From positions 62,001-126,000 of the forward strand of contig CAUQXC010000003.1 in the NCBI GenBank assembly GCA_963522175.1: a stretch of 64,000 nucleotides of DNA. The letters run 5' to 3'. Shown piece after piece: positions 7,243-16,298 of the stretch. Within the stretch, counting starts at the first letter, position 1; every line of letters begins with the position of its first letter. Made by a program: the position numbers and the translations under genes. This stretch comes from CAKAHY01 sp963522175. Its GTDB lineage: Bacteria; Bacillota; Clostridia; Lachnospirales; Lachnospiraceae. The notes under the pieces are model-generated. The model saw only the letters and a program-made list of their open reading frames with translations. It was not told the DNA's origin and ran no database searches.

Positions 7243-7800
7243 TTAACCTCCTTTCACTGCTAGCCATATATCCTGCATCGGCTTTTTTCTAAAGCTTTTT
7301 ACAAGTATGTAACCGTCGTATGTCTCAACTTTATCTATACAACTGTAAGCTTTCCAAGCGCCTTTTATCACTCCTGCGTCAGTCAATCCATCCTGAAGTT
7401 TGTGACTGACTATCGGCGTATCGTTTGCTTTTAGTCCTGCCACATCTATACGAGCGATATAAGGTACCGTATTACTGAAAGAATTTGCCCTTAATTGCAC
7501 AATCCTTGTTTTTTTGAAGTAGTCTTGTAAGTATTTTAGACCTCCAACCAAGGCACTCAATATGCTTTTTATACTCCTTTTCGCCTCTATCTGACTTAAG
7601 TCAGATACGGTAGTACTTTCTATCCACGCGGCCGGCATATTTATATTTGCTATTGCTCCGTCATTCGCGTTTACTTTGCCATCTGATAGTTCTTTCAACT
7701 TCGCATCTATGATGTCCATAGACGGGTTTATAGCTTCCTCAATGTTTGCAAAATCCGATAATTGCGGTTTATTCAATTGAAAATATTTTGTTTTTTGCAT
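7243..7800 (-). CDS. Phage tail fibre-like or baseplate-attached protein
   Basis: A 185-residue protein beginning MQKTKYFQLNKPQLSDFANI and containing EEAINPSMDIIDAKLKEL, a motif found near the N-terminus of many fibre proteins that dock on the baseplate. The C-terminal part has no recognisable motif. It sits between the DUF2313 baseplate protein and the larger fibre gene with one-base spacing on each side, so a structural role in the fibre assembly is likely. Adapter and short fibre remain equally possible. Confidence 0.6.
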   Translation of the reverse strand: MQKTKYFQLNKPQLSDFANIEEAINPSMDIIDAKLKELSDGKVNANDGAIANINMPAAWIESTTVSDLSQIEAKRSIKSILSALVGGLKYLQDYFKKTRIVQLRANSFSNTVPYIARIDVAGLKANDTPIVSHKLQDGLTDAGVIKGAWKAYSCIDKVETYDGYILVKSFRKKPMQDIWLAVKGG

Positions 7801-8355
7801 TTATCCCTCCTGCCATTTTTTGTCATCGTGAATTTTCTTCCATGTGTCTGTAGTAATCTCTGACCACCTTAAATTTTTAAAGCGTTCCCAACGGTTAAAT
7901 AATGCGTATACATTTATAAGCATGTTTGCCGGTATTCTTTTTCGTATCAAGTCAGAGATTACATCAATCATTTGTATCGAAACGATTTTTACACCGCAAT
8001 CAACCAATTGTTTTGAGTTGTCCACTTTTAACTTATAGTTTTCGCCACCGCATACAAGCTTTAGAACTTCATCCAATTTATTGTATGTATATGGTAAGTC
8101 AGATACATGATAACCTCGTATACGGTTAACTCTATCCTCTAAGCTGTCGGCAGGATTTATAACTATATTTAAAAGCTTCTCCCACTGTGCACACTCACTT
8201 TCATCCATAGTTGCAAGCACTCTGTTTAGCTCTTCTCTTTTTAGCGACTGCCATACAAGTTTTAGATATTCATCATAAGTCTTTGCAATCTTTTTGAATT
8301 CGTCTATCTCCGCAATATGTAAGGGCAGGTATTGTCTTGTATCTACTTCTATCAT
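7801..8355 (-). CDS. Baseplate protein, DUF2313/YmfQ (XkdU-like)
   Basis: A 184-residue protein containing YLPLHIAEIDEFKKIAKTYD, the region LLNIVINPADSLEDRVNRIRG and a C-terminal segment on relating tail parts, as in the DUF2313 family that follows the baseplate J gene in Mu- and PBSX-type tails. In these phages it bridges baseplate wedge and fibre. It overlaps the upstream gene by four bases (ATGA), and the operon order XkdT-XkdU-fibre is preserved. Confidence rests on order plus the NPADSLEDR motif. Confidence 0.78.
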   Translation of the reverse strand: MIEVDTRQYLPLHIAEIDEFKKIAKTYDEYLKLVWQSLKREELNRVLATMDESECAQWEKLLNIVINPADSLEDRVNRIRGYHVSDLPYTYNKLDEVLKLVCGGENYKLKVDNSKQLVDCGVKIVSIQMIDVISDLIRKRIPANMLINVYALFNRWERFKNLRWSEITTDTWKKIHDDKKWQEG

Positions 8356-9425
8356 GATAGTCTTACCTCTCCAAGTTTCGGGATTTCATCGCTTTGCAAA
8401 GTCAAGTTGTTGCCGCTTTTATTTAGTTGCGTATTATTTACATCAAGTACGCCTTTGACTTCAAGGATTGCAGACTCTAACCTTGCTATGTATACAATAG
8501 CCTCGGTGTGCTCGTCACCCTCTTTCCATGCTTCCGCTATACTCTTCAGATAGCCTTGTATCTTTGCCTTGATACTCTCCGATAAATTTGCACTTGAGTA
8601 TCCTGAAGCATATGTGATTTGAGTACCTACCGTTACCGTAACCTCTTTTACTGACTCTATAGTCAAATTGTGACCTATCGGCACCCATCCATAGCCTGCA
8701 CCCTTGTCGGGTACGGCTTCTTTTTTTATCTGCTCTATCAAATAGCTACTAACTGCAGTATTTTCTGAAGATATAAGCACCGCCTTGACCGTGCCTGCAC
8801 CCTGCCAAGTTGGGTATATCTTTGAACCTCCCACACCTTGAATACTTGCGAATTTTTCCTTATACGCTGAGATATTGCCTGCAAAGCTTTGAGATGTGAA
8901 ACTCTGTATATATCGCTTATATAAAGAGTCTCTGTCCTCTTCTTCGTTACCTGCTACAAGTAGCTCTGTGACTTTCGCCGACTCTAAGCCGTCAATAAAG
9001 TCAATCGGTATAAGGTCACCTTTCAGGGTATTTGCTCCGGATCCTGTCTCTTCTATCATCATCTTGTAATAATGTAAGCTGTCATTTATGACTTCCACCG
9101 CCTTATAGTTGTATCCTTTAAGACTAAAGCGTGAGCCGATAGGGATAGCCACATTAAATTCAGCTTTTACATAAGCATTAGTCGCCTCTTTTCTGACTAT
9201 GCCTCTATCAAGTGCTATCATTTCTAAGTGCTCTATATCTGCTGTACCTGCGTGGCTTTGCTCAATAATAAAGTCCATCTGTATGTACAGCTTTTCAATC
9301 TCGTAAGCCAAAGCAGACAAGGCATTATGTACTAAGCTACCCTCTGACTTTACTATCTCATCGCCGATATACTTTTTCATATCGGCAAGGATGCTTTTAT
9401 AATTTTTATCTTCGTACAACCTCAT
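8352..9425 (-). CDS. Baseplate J-like protein (XkdT)
   Basis: A 357-residue baseplate wedge protein. The central region EEDRDSLYKRYIQSFTSQSF followed by GNISAYKEKFASIQGVGGSK is typical of the baseplate J family (Mu gp47/PBSX XkdT). These proteins form the wedges that join baseplate hub and fibres and move when the sheath contracts. It overlaps XkdS upstream by 20 bases and XkdU downstream by four. Length and motif order are normal. Confidence 0.9.
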   Translation of the reverse strand: MRLYEDKNYKSILADMKKYIGDEIVKSEGSLVHNALSALAYEIEKLYIQMDFIIEQSHAGTADIEHLEMIALDRGIVRKEATNAYVKAEFNVAIPIGSRFSLKGYNYKAVEVINDSLHYYKMMIEETGSGANTLKGDLIPIDFIDGLESAKVTELLVAGNEEEDRDSLYKRYIQSFTSQSFAGNISAYKEKFASIQGVGGSKIYPTWQGAGTVKAVLISSENTAVSSYLIEQIKKEAVPDKGAGYGWVPIGHNLTIESVKEVTVTVGTQITYASGYSSANLSESIKAKIQGYLKSIAEAWKEGDEHTEAIVYIARLESAILEVKGVLDVNNTQLNKSGNNLTLQSDEIPKLGEVRLS

Positions 9426-9840
9426 CCACCTCCAAACTTCCGAATTTTGTCACTACTCTGAAAGATATATTCAAGCTGTCGGAATTTCTTACAGCTTCAA
9501 AATCTTCTATACTCTCTATGTACTCATTTATCAGCAATGCATCAGTTATTTCGCTCTCGCAATCTGTATTTATATACTCTTCGCTAAGCATATGACCGAT
9601 ATACTGCTCTAAGCTTGTACCATAGTCGGCAGAGTATATCGCATGTCTAAATCTTTCTGTGTGCATACATAGCCAAATCCATACCTTTATAGCTTCCAAG
9701 CCTTCTACTATTTTGCCTGTAAGCTGTCCAGTCTGAAAATCTATACCGTATTCTCTCGGCAATTTGACCACTTGACTATCTTCTTCTCTTATCGACTTTG
9801 TGTCGCTTAATTCCTGTAAAAAACTTGGTAATATGCTCAT
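9406..9840 (-). CDS. DUF2634 baseplate protein (XkdS-like)
   Basis: A 144-residue protein with REYGIDFQTGQLTGKIVEGL followed by a helix-rich segment (EAIKVWIWLCMHTERFRHAI) and YSADYGTSLEQYIG. These are the DUF2634 hallmarks; the family is related to gp25-like lysozyme-fold wedge proteins of contractile tails. It overlaps the neighbouring genes on both sides by a few bases, in the standard PBSX order XkdQ-R-S-T. Confidence 0.85.
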   Translation of the reverse strand: MSILPSFLQELSDTKSIREEDSQVVKLPREYGIDFQTGQLTGKIVEGLEAIKVWIWLCMHTERFRHAIYSADYGTSLEQYIGHMLSEEYINTDCESEITDALLINEYIESIEDFEAVRNSDSLNISFRVVTKFGSLEVDEVVRR

Positions 9841-10166
9841 AGTTTCACCAACTTTCCTATAACTAAGTAAAGGGTTGATGTGTAGTCACATGGATCACTC
9901 CCCTTTACTTTGTAAATAGCCACTTTATCACCTGCTTTCAAAGGATTTATGTATGTGCTTGTATCCTGAAAAGCACCATTTTCAGGACATTGTCCTGTCA
10001 CTTTACTTGCAAGCTTTACCGTCAAGCTTTCATTAAAAAGCAAGTCATCAGATGTCAATATCAGGTCTCCGATTTTGCAAGAGTTAGAACTCACCATTTC
10101 AGCTACCTGTATACCGTCCGATAAATCGCCGTTATTTGTATTTATAAATGCATCTGTCCAACTCAT
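9837..10166 (-). CDS. DUF2577 tail protein (XkdR-like)
   Basis: A 109-residue protein beginning MSWTDAFINTNNGDLSDGIQ, with GDLILTSDDLLFNESL and LKAGDKVAIYKVKG, matching the small beta-rich DUF2577 proteins between XkdQ and XkdS. Its role in the baseplate hub is assumed from position. It shares one base with the upstream stop and overlaps downstream by four, indicating coupled translation. Confidence 0.82.
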   Translation of the reverse strand: MSWTDAFINTNNGDLSDGIQVAEMVSSNSCKIGDLILTSDDLLFNESLTVKLASKVTGQCPENGAFQDTSTYINPLKAGDKVAIYKVKGSDPCDYTSTLYLVIGKLVKL

Positions 10167-11317
10167 TATTCAATCTCTCCTGTCCACTTTTTTCTTTGTA
10201 CTTTCTTTATTGCAGGTGCCTGTTGCTCTTTTACAACTTCTTTGGCTTTTTCAAGTGTCTCTTTTTGTTTGCTTTTCTTCTTTGAAAGTCCAGCATTCGA
10301 CTTTTTTGCTTTGCCCTCGCCCACATTGTTCTTCTCAGACTCTTCTTTTATGTCTTTTGTATCCATCAAGCTATCAAACTTAATTTCAAGCTCCATTTTG
10401 TGCGTGCCATTCTCAAATGTATGGCTATCTGAAGATATCCAATACTTGCCTGATAAGTTTGTGGCTATATCTTTTACTTCGACAAAGTAACAAGACAAGC
10501 AATTTATATCGCCGATAGCCGATATCTTTATCGCCTGAGTCGGCTTGACTTTCAAAAGGTTTTTCGCTCCGATTGTAGGGTCAATCCCCTCTTCTTTGCT
10601 GTAAATCTCCTGAAAGATCCCGAACTTTTTAACGCTTCCGTCGTCTTTGACCTCGCCTATCTGCTTACCCTTATCGTCAAAAATCAAGACCTTGTTTTTT
10701 ATATCGTCCATACGCTCAGATATGCTACTTGAGTATATATTTAAGTCTTCCGAAAGCGTAAAGCCTTTTACCACCCATTCTGTTTTATATACGCCTAGGC
10801 CTCTTTTGTATATCATAGCGAAATACTTGTCGCCAGTAATCCTGTGAGCTTTCGTATATGCCGACATTACAATGTCATACATCTTCATCTTGTCACATAT
10901 CATACTTGCGATATTGACACCCGTGGGATGCAAATGCCTTATAGGAACTTGTATATCTGCGCACACTTGAGAAGCTATTGCTTCGGCTGTAAGATTTTTA
11001 AAGTTATACTGACCTGTAGACTCAAGCAGATGTTTCATCATGTCGTAAGCTGTAAAAGTTATAGTTCCTATTTGGCTTGATTTTTCTACTCCGAATATTT
11101 GCCCGAAAAAGATTTCGCCCTCTTTCGTATCCTCAAGTGATATATAGTCGCCTGTAGAAATACCCGGCAAATTTACAGTATTGTCGTAAGGTGCATTGAT
11201 ATAGTCAAAATCAACACTTCTTGCTGCTTCACTTGCCGAACCTTTCCAAATAATTCTTGCGCAAGCGTTTGTTATATCGTATATAGTGCCTGTATCTTTT
11301 ATAAGCTTTATGACCAT
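10166..11317 (-). CDS. XkdQ/YqbQ-like tail hub protein
   Basis: A 383-residue protein with GSASEAARSVDFDYINAP near the N-terminus, GDYISLEDTKEGEIFFGQIF, and a repeated beta domain, as in XkdQ (related to gpD/late control and gp27 hub proteins). The C-terminus (from about residue 325) is a highly charged Lys/Glu tail that may be flexible. In contractile tails this protein forms the hub at the tip of the tube. It follows the LysM gene by 8 bases. Confidence 0.85.
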   Translation of the reverse strand: MVIKLIKDTGTIYDITNACARIIWKGSASEAARSVDFDYINAPYDNTVNLPGISTGDYISLEDTKEGEIFFGQIFGVEKSSQIGTITFTAYDMMKHLLESTGQYNFKNLTAEAIASQVCADIQVPIRHLHPTGVNIASMICDKMKMYDIVMSAYTKAHRITGDKYFAMIYKRGLGVYKTEWVVKGFTLSEDLNIYSSSISERMDDIKNKVLIFDDKGKQIGEVKDDGSVKKFGIFQEIYSKEEGIDPTIGAKNLLKVKPTQAIKISAIGDINCLSCYFVEVKDIATNLSGKYWISSDSHTFENGTHKMELEIKFDSLMDTKDIKEESEKNNVGEGKAKKSNAGLSKKKSKQKETLEKAKEVVKEQQAPAIKKVQRKKWTGEIE

Positions 11318-11325
11318 GTATCACC

Positions 11326-11982
11326 TCACGGAATTACTAAAACTGTGCCGTCTCTTATCAAATTTGGATTGCTACCGATAACGCCCTTATTTTGCTCATA
11401 CAAAGCGTGCCAATCCGATGAACCTGTCAGCTTTCTTGCTATTGAACTCAAGCAGTCACCACGTTTGACGGTATAAGTTTTCGGCTTTTCTCTCGTATCT
11501 TCTCTTTTTGCCGTGTCCTTTGAGGCAGTACCTTCGCTTGTCGCCTGTGTAGTCGCTTGACTCTCAGCAACTACACTTGACTGAGATATGGCGATTTTTC
11601 TGTGTTCTTTCAAGGTTATTGAGAACCTTATATCGCCTGTTCCGTCATCCTCTCCCCATTCGAACGAGGATATCCTGCAAGGGAAATTTATCGCCGTTCC
11701 GGTTATAATGAACTTCAATGGATTGCCTGCCATCATTTGCTCTATCTGCTTGACATATCGTTGTGGATTTTTAATGCCTCTAAATTCACAATAAGACGGA
11801 TCGTAACGCTTCGGAAAAAAAGAAGAAAAGGAGACTGTTCTCAGCTCCCTCATGCCTCCCAAATCAGTCTCTCCAACGGCATTGATGTTTACTGTTTCAA
11901 TTCCCCTACTCCCTTGCACTTTGTACTCGCTAGGAAGTACGGGGAAGCGCATTGGTGCGCCACCCTTAAGCCATATTTGCAC
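11326..11982 (-). CDS. LysM-domain tail protein (XkdP-like)
   Basis: A 218-residue protein. The N-terminal domain (RFPVLPSEYKV, then SSFFPKRYDPSYC and KFIITGTAINFPCRISSFEW) is typical of XkdP tail proteins; a low-complexity Ser/Thr/Ala linker leads to a C-terminal LysM domain (TYTVKRGDCLSSIARKLTGS, then LYEQNKGVIGSNPNLIRDG). LysM binds peptidoglycan or links the tube tip to the hub. Start is a GTG overlapping the tape measure gene by 17 bases. Order TMP-XkdP-XkdQ is the standard one. Confidence 0.85.
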   Translation of the reverse strand: MQIWLKGGAPMRFPVLPSEYKVQGSRGIETVNINAVGETDLGGMRELRTVSFSSFFPKRYDPSYCEFRGIKNPQRYVKQIEQMMAGNPLKFIITGTAINFPCRISSFEWGEDDGTGDIRFSITLKEHRKIAISQSSVVAESQATTQATSEGTASKDTAKREDTREKPKTYTVKRGDCLSSIARKLTGSSDWHALYEQNKGVIGSNPNLIRDGTVLVIP

Positions 11983-14140
11983 TGAAACTCATACCCCCTC
12001 TGTTTCCTCGAGACGCCATAATCTTTTTAGCTATAGCGTCGCCTATTCTGTCAATATCTGCATCTTCTCGTACAATAATTTGGTCAGCCAATTTGGGAAT
12101 ATTTAAGACTGTACCGCCTGAACCCTTTGCCATTCTAACACTTTCGTCATGCGGATAAATGCGTGTGCCGTGCGGCAGGTCGATAATCTCGCCACCTTTT
12201 TCACTTACTTGTACAAGACCGCCCATCCAGTTATAATCGCCTCTTGCTTTTGCGGGTACAGCAGTAACGGTTCTTCCTTCACTATTGTTTGCGACAAAGT
12301 CTGTCGCACCTTTGATACCGTCAAGTATGCCGCCTATAGTGCCTTTTATACCATCTATGAATCCGGTAATTCCCCGCACCCATCCTTCAAAGATTTTGGT
12401 GATTCCGTCCCATGCCATTTGCCAATCGCCGGTAAACACACCTGCTATGAAAGTGATAATGCCTTGAATTGCAGTTATAAGTCCACTTATTATGCCTGTA
12501 ATCCCGCTAAGCATTCCGGCAAAAGCTGACACTGCAATTCCTGCCGCCATGGCAATACCTTCCCCCAATACATCCCATACAACCTTACCTACCTCTATCA
12601 ATACAGGTATAAAAGGCTCTATCTTTGATTTAATTTCTTCAAAGCTTGCCTTTAATTTTTGCATCGTTGGAGATGTTGTATTTAGGGCAGCCTTAAAAGC
12701 ATTGAAATGCGTTACTACAGCTATAACCACTACTACAATAGCAGCAATCACTGCGATAACTATTCCTGCCGGAGCTGTAATACCTGCTATACCCACTCGC
12801 AAGGCGCTACTTCCTGCTGTTAGCCCTTTAAAGCCCTTGGTTGCAACCCCTGCGAAACGACTGAGGTTTGTAAAAGCTCCACCTACCTTGCCCACCAAGC
12901 TAACAGTCTTGCCAAATACAAGTAGCGTAGGCCCGATGGCCGCCGCCATCATCGCCCACTTAACAATTTGTTTTCGCTGTTTAGGATCCATCTTGTTAAA
13001 TCTATCAAGCAACTCGGTAATCTTTTCTATAAAAGGCACTACTGCCCCCGACAAGGCTTCGCCTGCATTGTACTTAAATACATCAAAAGTTGACTTAAGC
13101 TGCTCCATAGCACCACCCGGACCACTCATAAGTGCATCTGCCATCGCTTGCGATGCTCCTGTAGCCCCTTCAATGCTATCCTTGTATCCCTGCAAAGCTT
13201 CAATACCCGGACCGTTTATCAACGTCACCCATTTAGACGCTTGATTTTTCCCAAATATTGCACTGGCAGCGGCTAACTGCTGTTGATCCGTCAAACCTGA
13301 AAAGCCTCTTTGCAGCTCTGCGATTGTGTCAGGCATACTCTTGAGGCTTCCGTCCGCATTAAAGACCTCTATACCCAAAGCTTTTAGGCTCCCCGCCGCC
13401 TCTGCCGTGGGGCTTGCAAGTCTCATAAGACCAGTATTTAAAGCGGTAGCACCTTCAGATGCCCCGATGCTGTGGTCTCCAAAAACTCCAGTAAGCACTG
13501 CCAAATCTGAAAAACTCCAGCCGACTGTATTAGCTGTTGAACCTGCTATACTCATGGCATCAAAAAGCCCTTGCACATCCGTATTTGCTTGTGCCTGTGC
13601 CTTAGCCATCATGTCCGTGTAGTGACTTGCTTCGCTTGCATCTGCTCCGAACGCCTTTAAAGTGTTGCCAAGACCACCCGTGACCATTGACAAGTCTGAT
13701 GCTGTACCCGCTGCCAAATTCATAGCGGGCGAAATCATATTCGCTGCCTGCGCCGCATCAAAACCTTGCCTTGCAAAGTTTAAAGAAGCATCTGCCGCAT
13801 CCTGCATGCCAAATGTTGAGTTAGATGCAGCAGTTTTTATCGCGCTTTCAAGCACTTTAGCTTCATCGGCAGTGCTTCCCATCGTTTCACTGACAAGCCT
13901 CAAAGTCTTGTCAACCTCTCCAAAGCTCTTAAAACCTGCTGCACCTACAGCGGCAAGCGGTAAAGTTACTCCGGTTGTAAGTTTACCACCAAGGTCGCTT
14001 ATGCTCTGCCCTGCTTTTTCAACACCTTTCCATGCCCTTGAAGCTGCCGCGGTGCCACTTGTGAGCGTGCCAATCGTGCTATTAAAGCTACTTGTGAAAT
14101 TATCCAAAAACCGAAATTCGACATCTACCTGCCTAGCCAT
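11966..14140 (-). CDS. Tail tape measure protein
   Basis: A 724-residue protein whose length sets tail length. The N-terminal third is the PhageMin_Tail region: GFKSFGEVDKTLRLVSETMG, LNFARQGFDAAQAANMI and GLGNTLKAFGADASEAS. Then come several hydrophobic Gly/Ala/Ile-rich helices (around residues 440-475 and 535-610) that are thought to enter the host membrane at injection. The C-terminus has no peptidase motif. Start ATG overlaps the frameshift extension of the upstream chaperone gene by eight bases. A length of 724 residues predicts a tail of about 100 nm under the usual 1.5 A per residue rule, which is an estimate. Confidence 0.93.
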   Translation of the reverse strand: MARQVDVEFRFLDNFTSSFNSTIGTLTSGTAAASRAWKGVEKAGQSISDLGGKLTTGVTLPLAAVGAAGFKSFGEVDKTLRLVSETMGSTADEAKVLESAIKTAASNSTFGMQDAADASLNFARQGFDAAQAANMISPAMNLAAGTASDLSMVTGGLGNTLKAFGADASEASHYTDMMAKAQAQANTDVQGLFDAMSIAGSTANTVGWSFSDLAVLTGVFGDHSIGASEGATALNTGLMRLASPTAEAAGSLKALGIEVFNADGSLKSMPDTIAELQRGFSGLTDQQQLAAASAIFGKNQASKWVTLINGPGIEALQGYKDSIEGATGASQAMADALMSGPGGAMEQLKSTFDVFKYNAGEALSGAVVPFIEKITELLDRFNKMDPKQRKQIVKWAMMAAAIGPTLLVFGKTVSLVGKVGGAFTNLSRFAGVATKGFKGLTAGSSALRVGIAGITAPAGIVIAVIAAIVVVVIAVVTHFNAFKAALNTTSPTMQKLKASFEEIKSKIEPFIPVLIEVGKVVWDVLGEGIAMAAGIAVSAFAGMLSGITGIISGLITAIQGIITFIAGVFTGDWQMAWDGITKIFEGWVRGITGFIDGIKGTIGGILDGIKGATDFVANNSEGRTVTAVPAKARGDYNWMGGLVQVSEKGGEIIDLPHGTRIYPHDESVRMAKGSGGTVLNIPKLADQIIVREDADIDRIGDAIAKKIMASRGNRGGMSFSANMA

Positions 14141-14306
14141 CGTGCTCGCTCCTCTCTTTTGCTTCTTCTACCTCTTTTCTTATAAAGTGCTTTATCAACA
14201 ATTTATCTGAAAAAGGTGCGTCAAAAAAGACTGACGGGCTCCAGTCGTGATTAACAAATAAGTAATACATCGCCTGAAAATCCGCATCAGTCTCTATTAG
14301 TTTTTT
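14133..14306 (-). CDS. Frameshift extension of the tail assembly chaperone (GT-like)
   Basis: In the -1 frame relative to the XkdN-like gene an open stretch runs from the slippery site to TAG at 14133-14135: KKLIETDADFQAMYYLFVNH, then DWSPSVFFDAPF and a charged helix ending SEHDG. It has no start of its own and would be made only as a C-terminal fusion to the chaperone. Gene pairs like lambda G/GT and the equivalents in many myophages make a short and a long form that coat the tape measure during tail assembly. Position just before the tape measure gene, with an 8-base overlap, is exactly where this is expected. Confidence 0.75.
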   Translation of the reverse strand, partial: KKLIETDADFQAMYYLFVNHDWSPSVFFDAPFSDKLLIKHFIRKEVEEAKERSEHDG

Positions 14307-14728
14307 ATATCATCATACTCAATGCCTTCTTCTACATCCTCATTTTTACCAAAACCTGACAAGGCTCCGATTTTTTCAGAAATCTTTACAAGCTCACCGC
14401 CTGGAAAGAGGATTTTGGCAAGGTCTTTTGGCGTTACCGACTTATAGTAGTCCATGAGCTCTTTGTCCTTCAAGTTCGGCTCAACACACCCGCTCACTAC
14501 TACCATGGCGTGTGCGTCATAAACTTTGCTTGTGTCAATGCTACCATTTTTTCCTGTAGCACTTGAAATAAGCTCGGTATATCTGCTGCCCGATAACGCT
14601 TTAACTGTGATTTCTATGTCTTCGCCTGCGACCTCGGACAAGTGCTTCGCTTTAATTTTTTCAGTAGGGATTTCAGTAATTTTATCCCTGTCTAACTTCA
14701 TGAGTTTTTCCATCAATGAATTTGCCAT
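14297..14728 (-). CDS. Tail assembly chaperone, XkdN-like
   Basis: A 143-residue protein with KITEIPTEKIKAKHLSEVAG near the start and LMDYYKSVTPKDLAKILFPG, matching the XkdN family located between tube and tape measure genes in PBSX-like tails. It corresponds to the short (G) form of the tail chaperone. Its last sense codons ATA AAA AAC lie on a canonical slippery heptamer right before TAA, allowing a -1 shift into the downstream extension. The gene starts 13 bases after the tube gene with GGAGG upstream. Confidence 0.88.
   Translation of the reverse strand: MANSLMEKLMKLDRDKITEIPTEKIKAKHLSEVAGEDIEITVKALSGSRYTELISSATGKNGSIDTSKVYDAHAMVVVSGCVEPNLKDKELMDYYKSVTPKDLAKILFPGGELVKISEKIGALSGFGKNEDVEEGIEYDDIKN
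14300..14306 (-). promoter_or_regulatory. Slippery heptamer A AAA AAC for programmed -1 frameshifting
   Basis: The mRNA reads GAT ATA AAA AAC TAA. The A_AAA_AAC heptamer is in the correct zero-frame phase and immediately precedes the stop; slippage by one base gives AAA AAA CTA and opens the 55-codon extension. This is one of the most efficient known -1 slippery sequences. Confidence 0.8.
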
Positions 14729-14741
14729 TTTTTTAATCCTC

Positions 14742-15176
14742 CTATGCTTTTATATGGTCTAAGAAATCCCAATCTTCGAATGTGAAGCTGTAGGATTCCT
14801 CTGTGTTTTTCTGAATTTCCCAGTCCATCAAGATTGCCTTATCAAATTTGCAGTGATAAAAGACCACTCTTTCAGCTCCTAAGCTGTCCGGATCCGCAAG
14901 CTTTGCAATAATTTTAAAATCGGGTGTCTGCCCCTTTTTTATCTTGTCTGATATTGACTTTGAAATATTTGACCTCACATGATGAAGCTTAATGCTTCCT
15001 TTTCCCTCGAGTTTGGTCATTTTCTTACCCGCTGTAAGACTTCTGACCATAGATACATCCGCATAAGATATACTTACCTCGCCTTTACAAGACATAACCT
15101 CGCCGATATATTCATCATCAACCCACAATTCGCCCCAAGTACCATTTACGACCTGATTTGATACAAATTTCTTCAT
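14742..15176 (-). CDS. Tail tube protein, XkdM-like
   Basis: A 144-residue protein starting MKKFVSNQVVNGTWGELWVD, with GEVMSCKGEVSISYADV and a C-terminal SYSFTFEDWDF. These are the hallmarks of XkdM (DUF2001), the inner tube of PBSX-type contractile tails. It is directly downstream of the sheath gene (11 bases), as always in this tail type. Length is normal. Confidence 0.92.
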   Translation of the reverse strand: MKKFVSNQVVNGTWGELWVDDEYIGEVMSCKGEVSISYADVSMVRSLTAGKKMTKLEGKGSIKLHHVRSNISKSISDKIKKGQTPDFKIIAKLADPDSLGAERVVFYHCKFDKAILMDWEIQKNTEESYSFTFEDWDFLDHIKA

Positions 15177-15187
15177 GCTCTACCTCC

Positions 15188-16294
15188 TTACACCGAAATC
15201 TTTAAAGCCACATCTTCGATGGCATCTGCTAATGACACCGCCGCCCTCAAAAATATATGCGAACCCGTGTTCGCTCTCTTGACCTCTTCGTCCGTGCAGT
15301 CATCAAGACTCTTTTCCTTACCGTCTTCAAGCACAACCTTCTTGCCGCCCTCTTTGAGGTATCTTCTTTGCTCATCTATATCTATCTCGCACTTGCCGGC
15401 AGTTATGAGTTCGTCTGCTTTTATTCGTGTGAAATAAGAGTCGATAGCAGTAATCAAAAGACATTTGTTATCATAGCTGTTCAAAAACTTGCCAATATAA
15501 TTGTCTTCTATAGTCTTTCTGATGTCGTCCTCCATCATGTCCATAGTCTCTACAAGTTTAATCTTTTTGAAACTATCTCCCTTGTCTGCCGTGGTTGTGG
15601 TTAAAGATGTCACCGCCCTGTTAAGTTTAACTTTTTCGCTATCCCATATGGCTATGAGTTTGCCGTCACCTACTGCGGTGTCCTGCTCTGTCTTTGTAAG
15701 TCTATTTACATCGACAAAGTCCGGTAAGAGTGCGTATGTGCCCGATACACTAAAACCTGTACCCGCAAGCAGTCCTGCTATTCTTGCAGTTCCCTGCTCA
15801 GGTGTTACTGCTTTTTCCTTTGTCCTGTAAAGCGTTGAGTTCCAGTTTATAATGCCCTCATTGTCGCCTACAGCTTCAGGCAACACAACTTTTACAAGCT
15901 TATGTTCTCCTCTTTGCTTCTTTGCCCATGTGATTACATCCTGAATCTTGCTATCAGTCTTTACGGACGGTATAGCCATGTATGTGAATTTTTCATTCTC
16001 GAAAAATTGCAACATGTCCTTATACGGCTTTGTCATGTCTGCCCCTGTCTGCATGACATAAACAAGAACATATTTAGGTGCACGGGTATAGCCGATTAGG
16101 GCATCTTTTACATACTGCTCGCTTTCTTCGTTTAACACGCCTGTAGGTATGTCGCTTATGCTTGCAACCTTAAAAGACTGCTGTTTTGAGCCCTTAAGTA
16201 CAAGTGCTACTATACCACGCTCGCCTCTTTCGATAGCGCTTGCGCCCTTTTCTGTAAAGGCAACTGTGATGCTTGGTGATGTTAATTTAGCCAT
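15188..16294 (-). CDS. Tail sheath protein (XkdK-like)
   Basis: A 368-residue contractile sheath subunit. It begins MAKLTSPSITVAFTEKGASA, then GERGIVALVLKG, with GTARIAGLLAGTGFSVSGTY in the middle and the conserved sheath C-terminal domain (RDMMEDDI-like MMEDDIRKTIEDNYIGKFLN, then IDIDEQRRYLKEGGK). The sheath wraps the XkdM tube and contracts at injection. Its presence classifies the phage as a myophage despite the HK97-type head. Confidence 0.93.
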   Translation of the reverse strand: MAKLTSPSITVAFTEKGASAIERGERGIVALVLKGSKQQSFKVASISDIPTGVLNEESEQYVKDALIGYTRAPKYVLVYVMQTGADMTKPYKDMLQFFENEKFTYMAIPSVKTDSKIQDVITWAKKQRGEHKLVKVVLPEAVGDNEGIINWNSTLYRTKEKAVTPEQGTARIAGLLAGTGFSVSGTYALLPDFVDVNRLTKTEQDTAVGDGKLIAIWDSEKVKLNRAVTSLTTTTADKGDSFKKIKLVETMDMMEDDIRKTIEDNYIGKFLNSYDNKCLLITAIDSYFTRIKADELITAGKCEIDIDEQRRYLKEGGKKVVLEDGKEKSLDDCTDEEVKRANTGSHIFLRAAVSLADAIEDVALKISV

Positions 16295-16298
16295 CTAT

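Noticed and set aside
12492..13244. Plus-strand 250-codon frame opposite the tape measure gene
   Set aside because: It is the shadow of an Ala/Gly-rich coding region; no ribosome site, opposite to operon direction.
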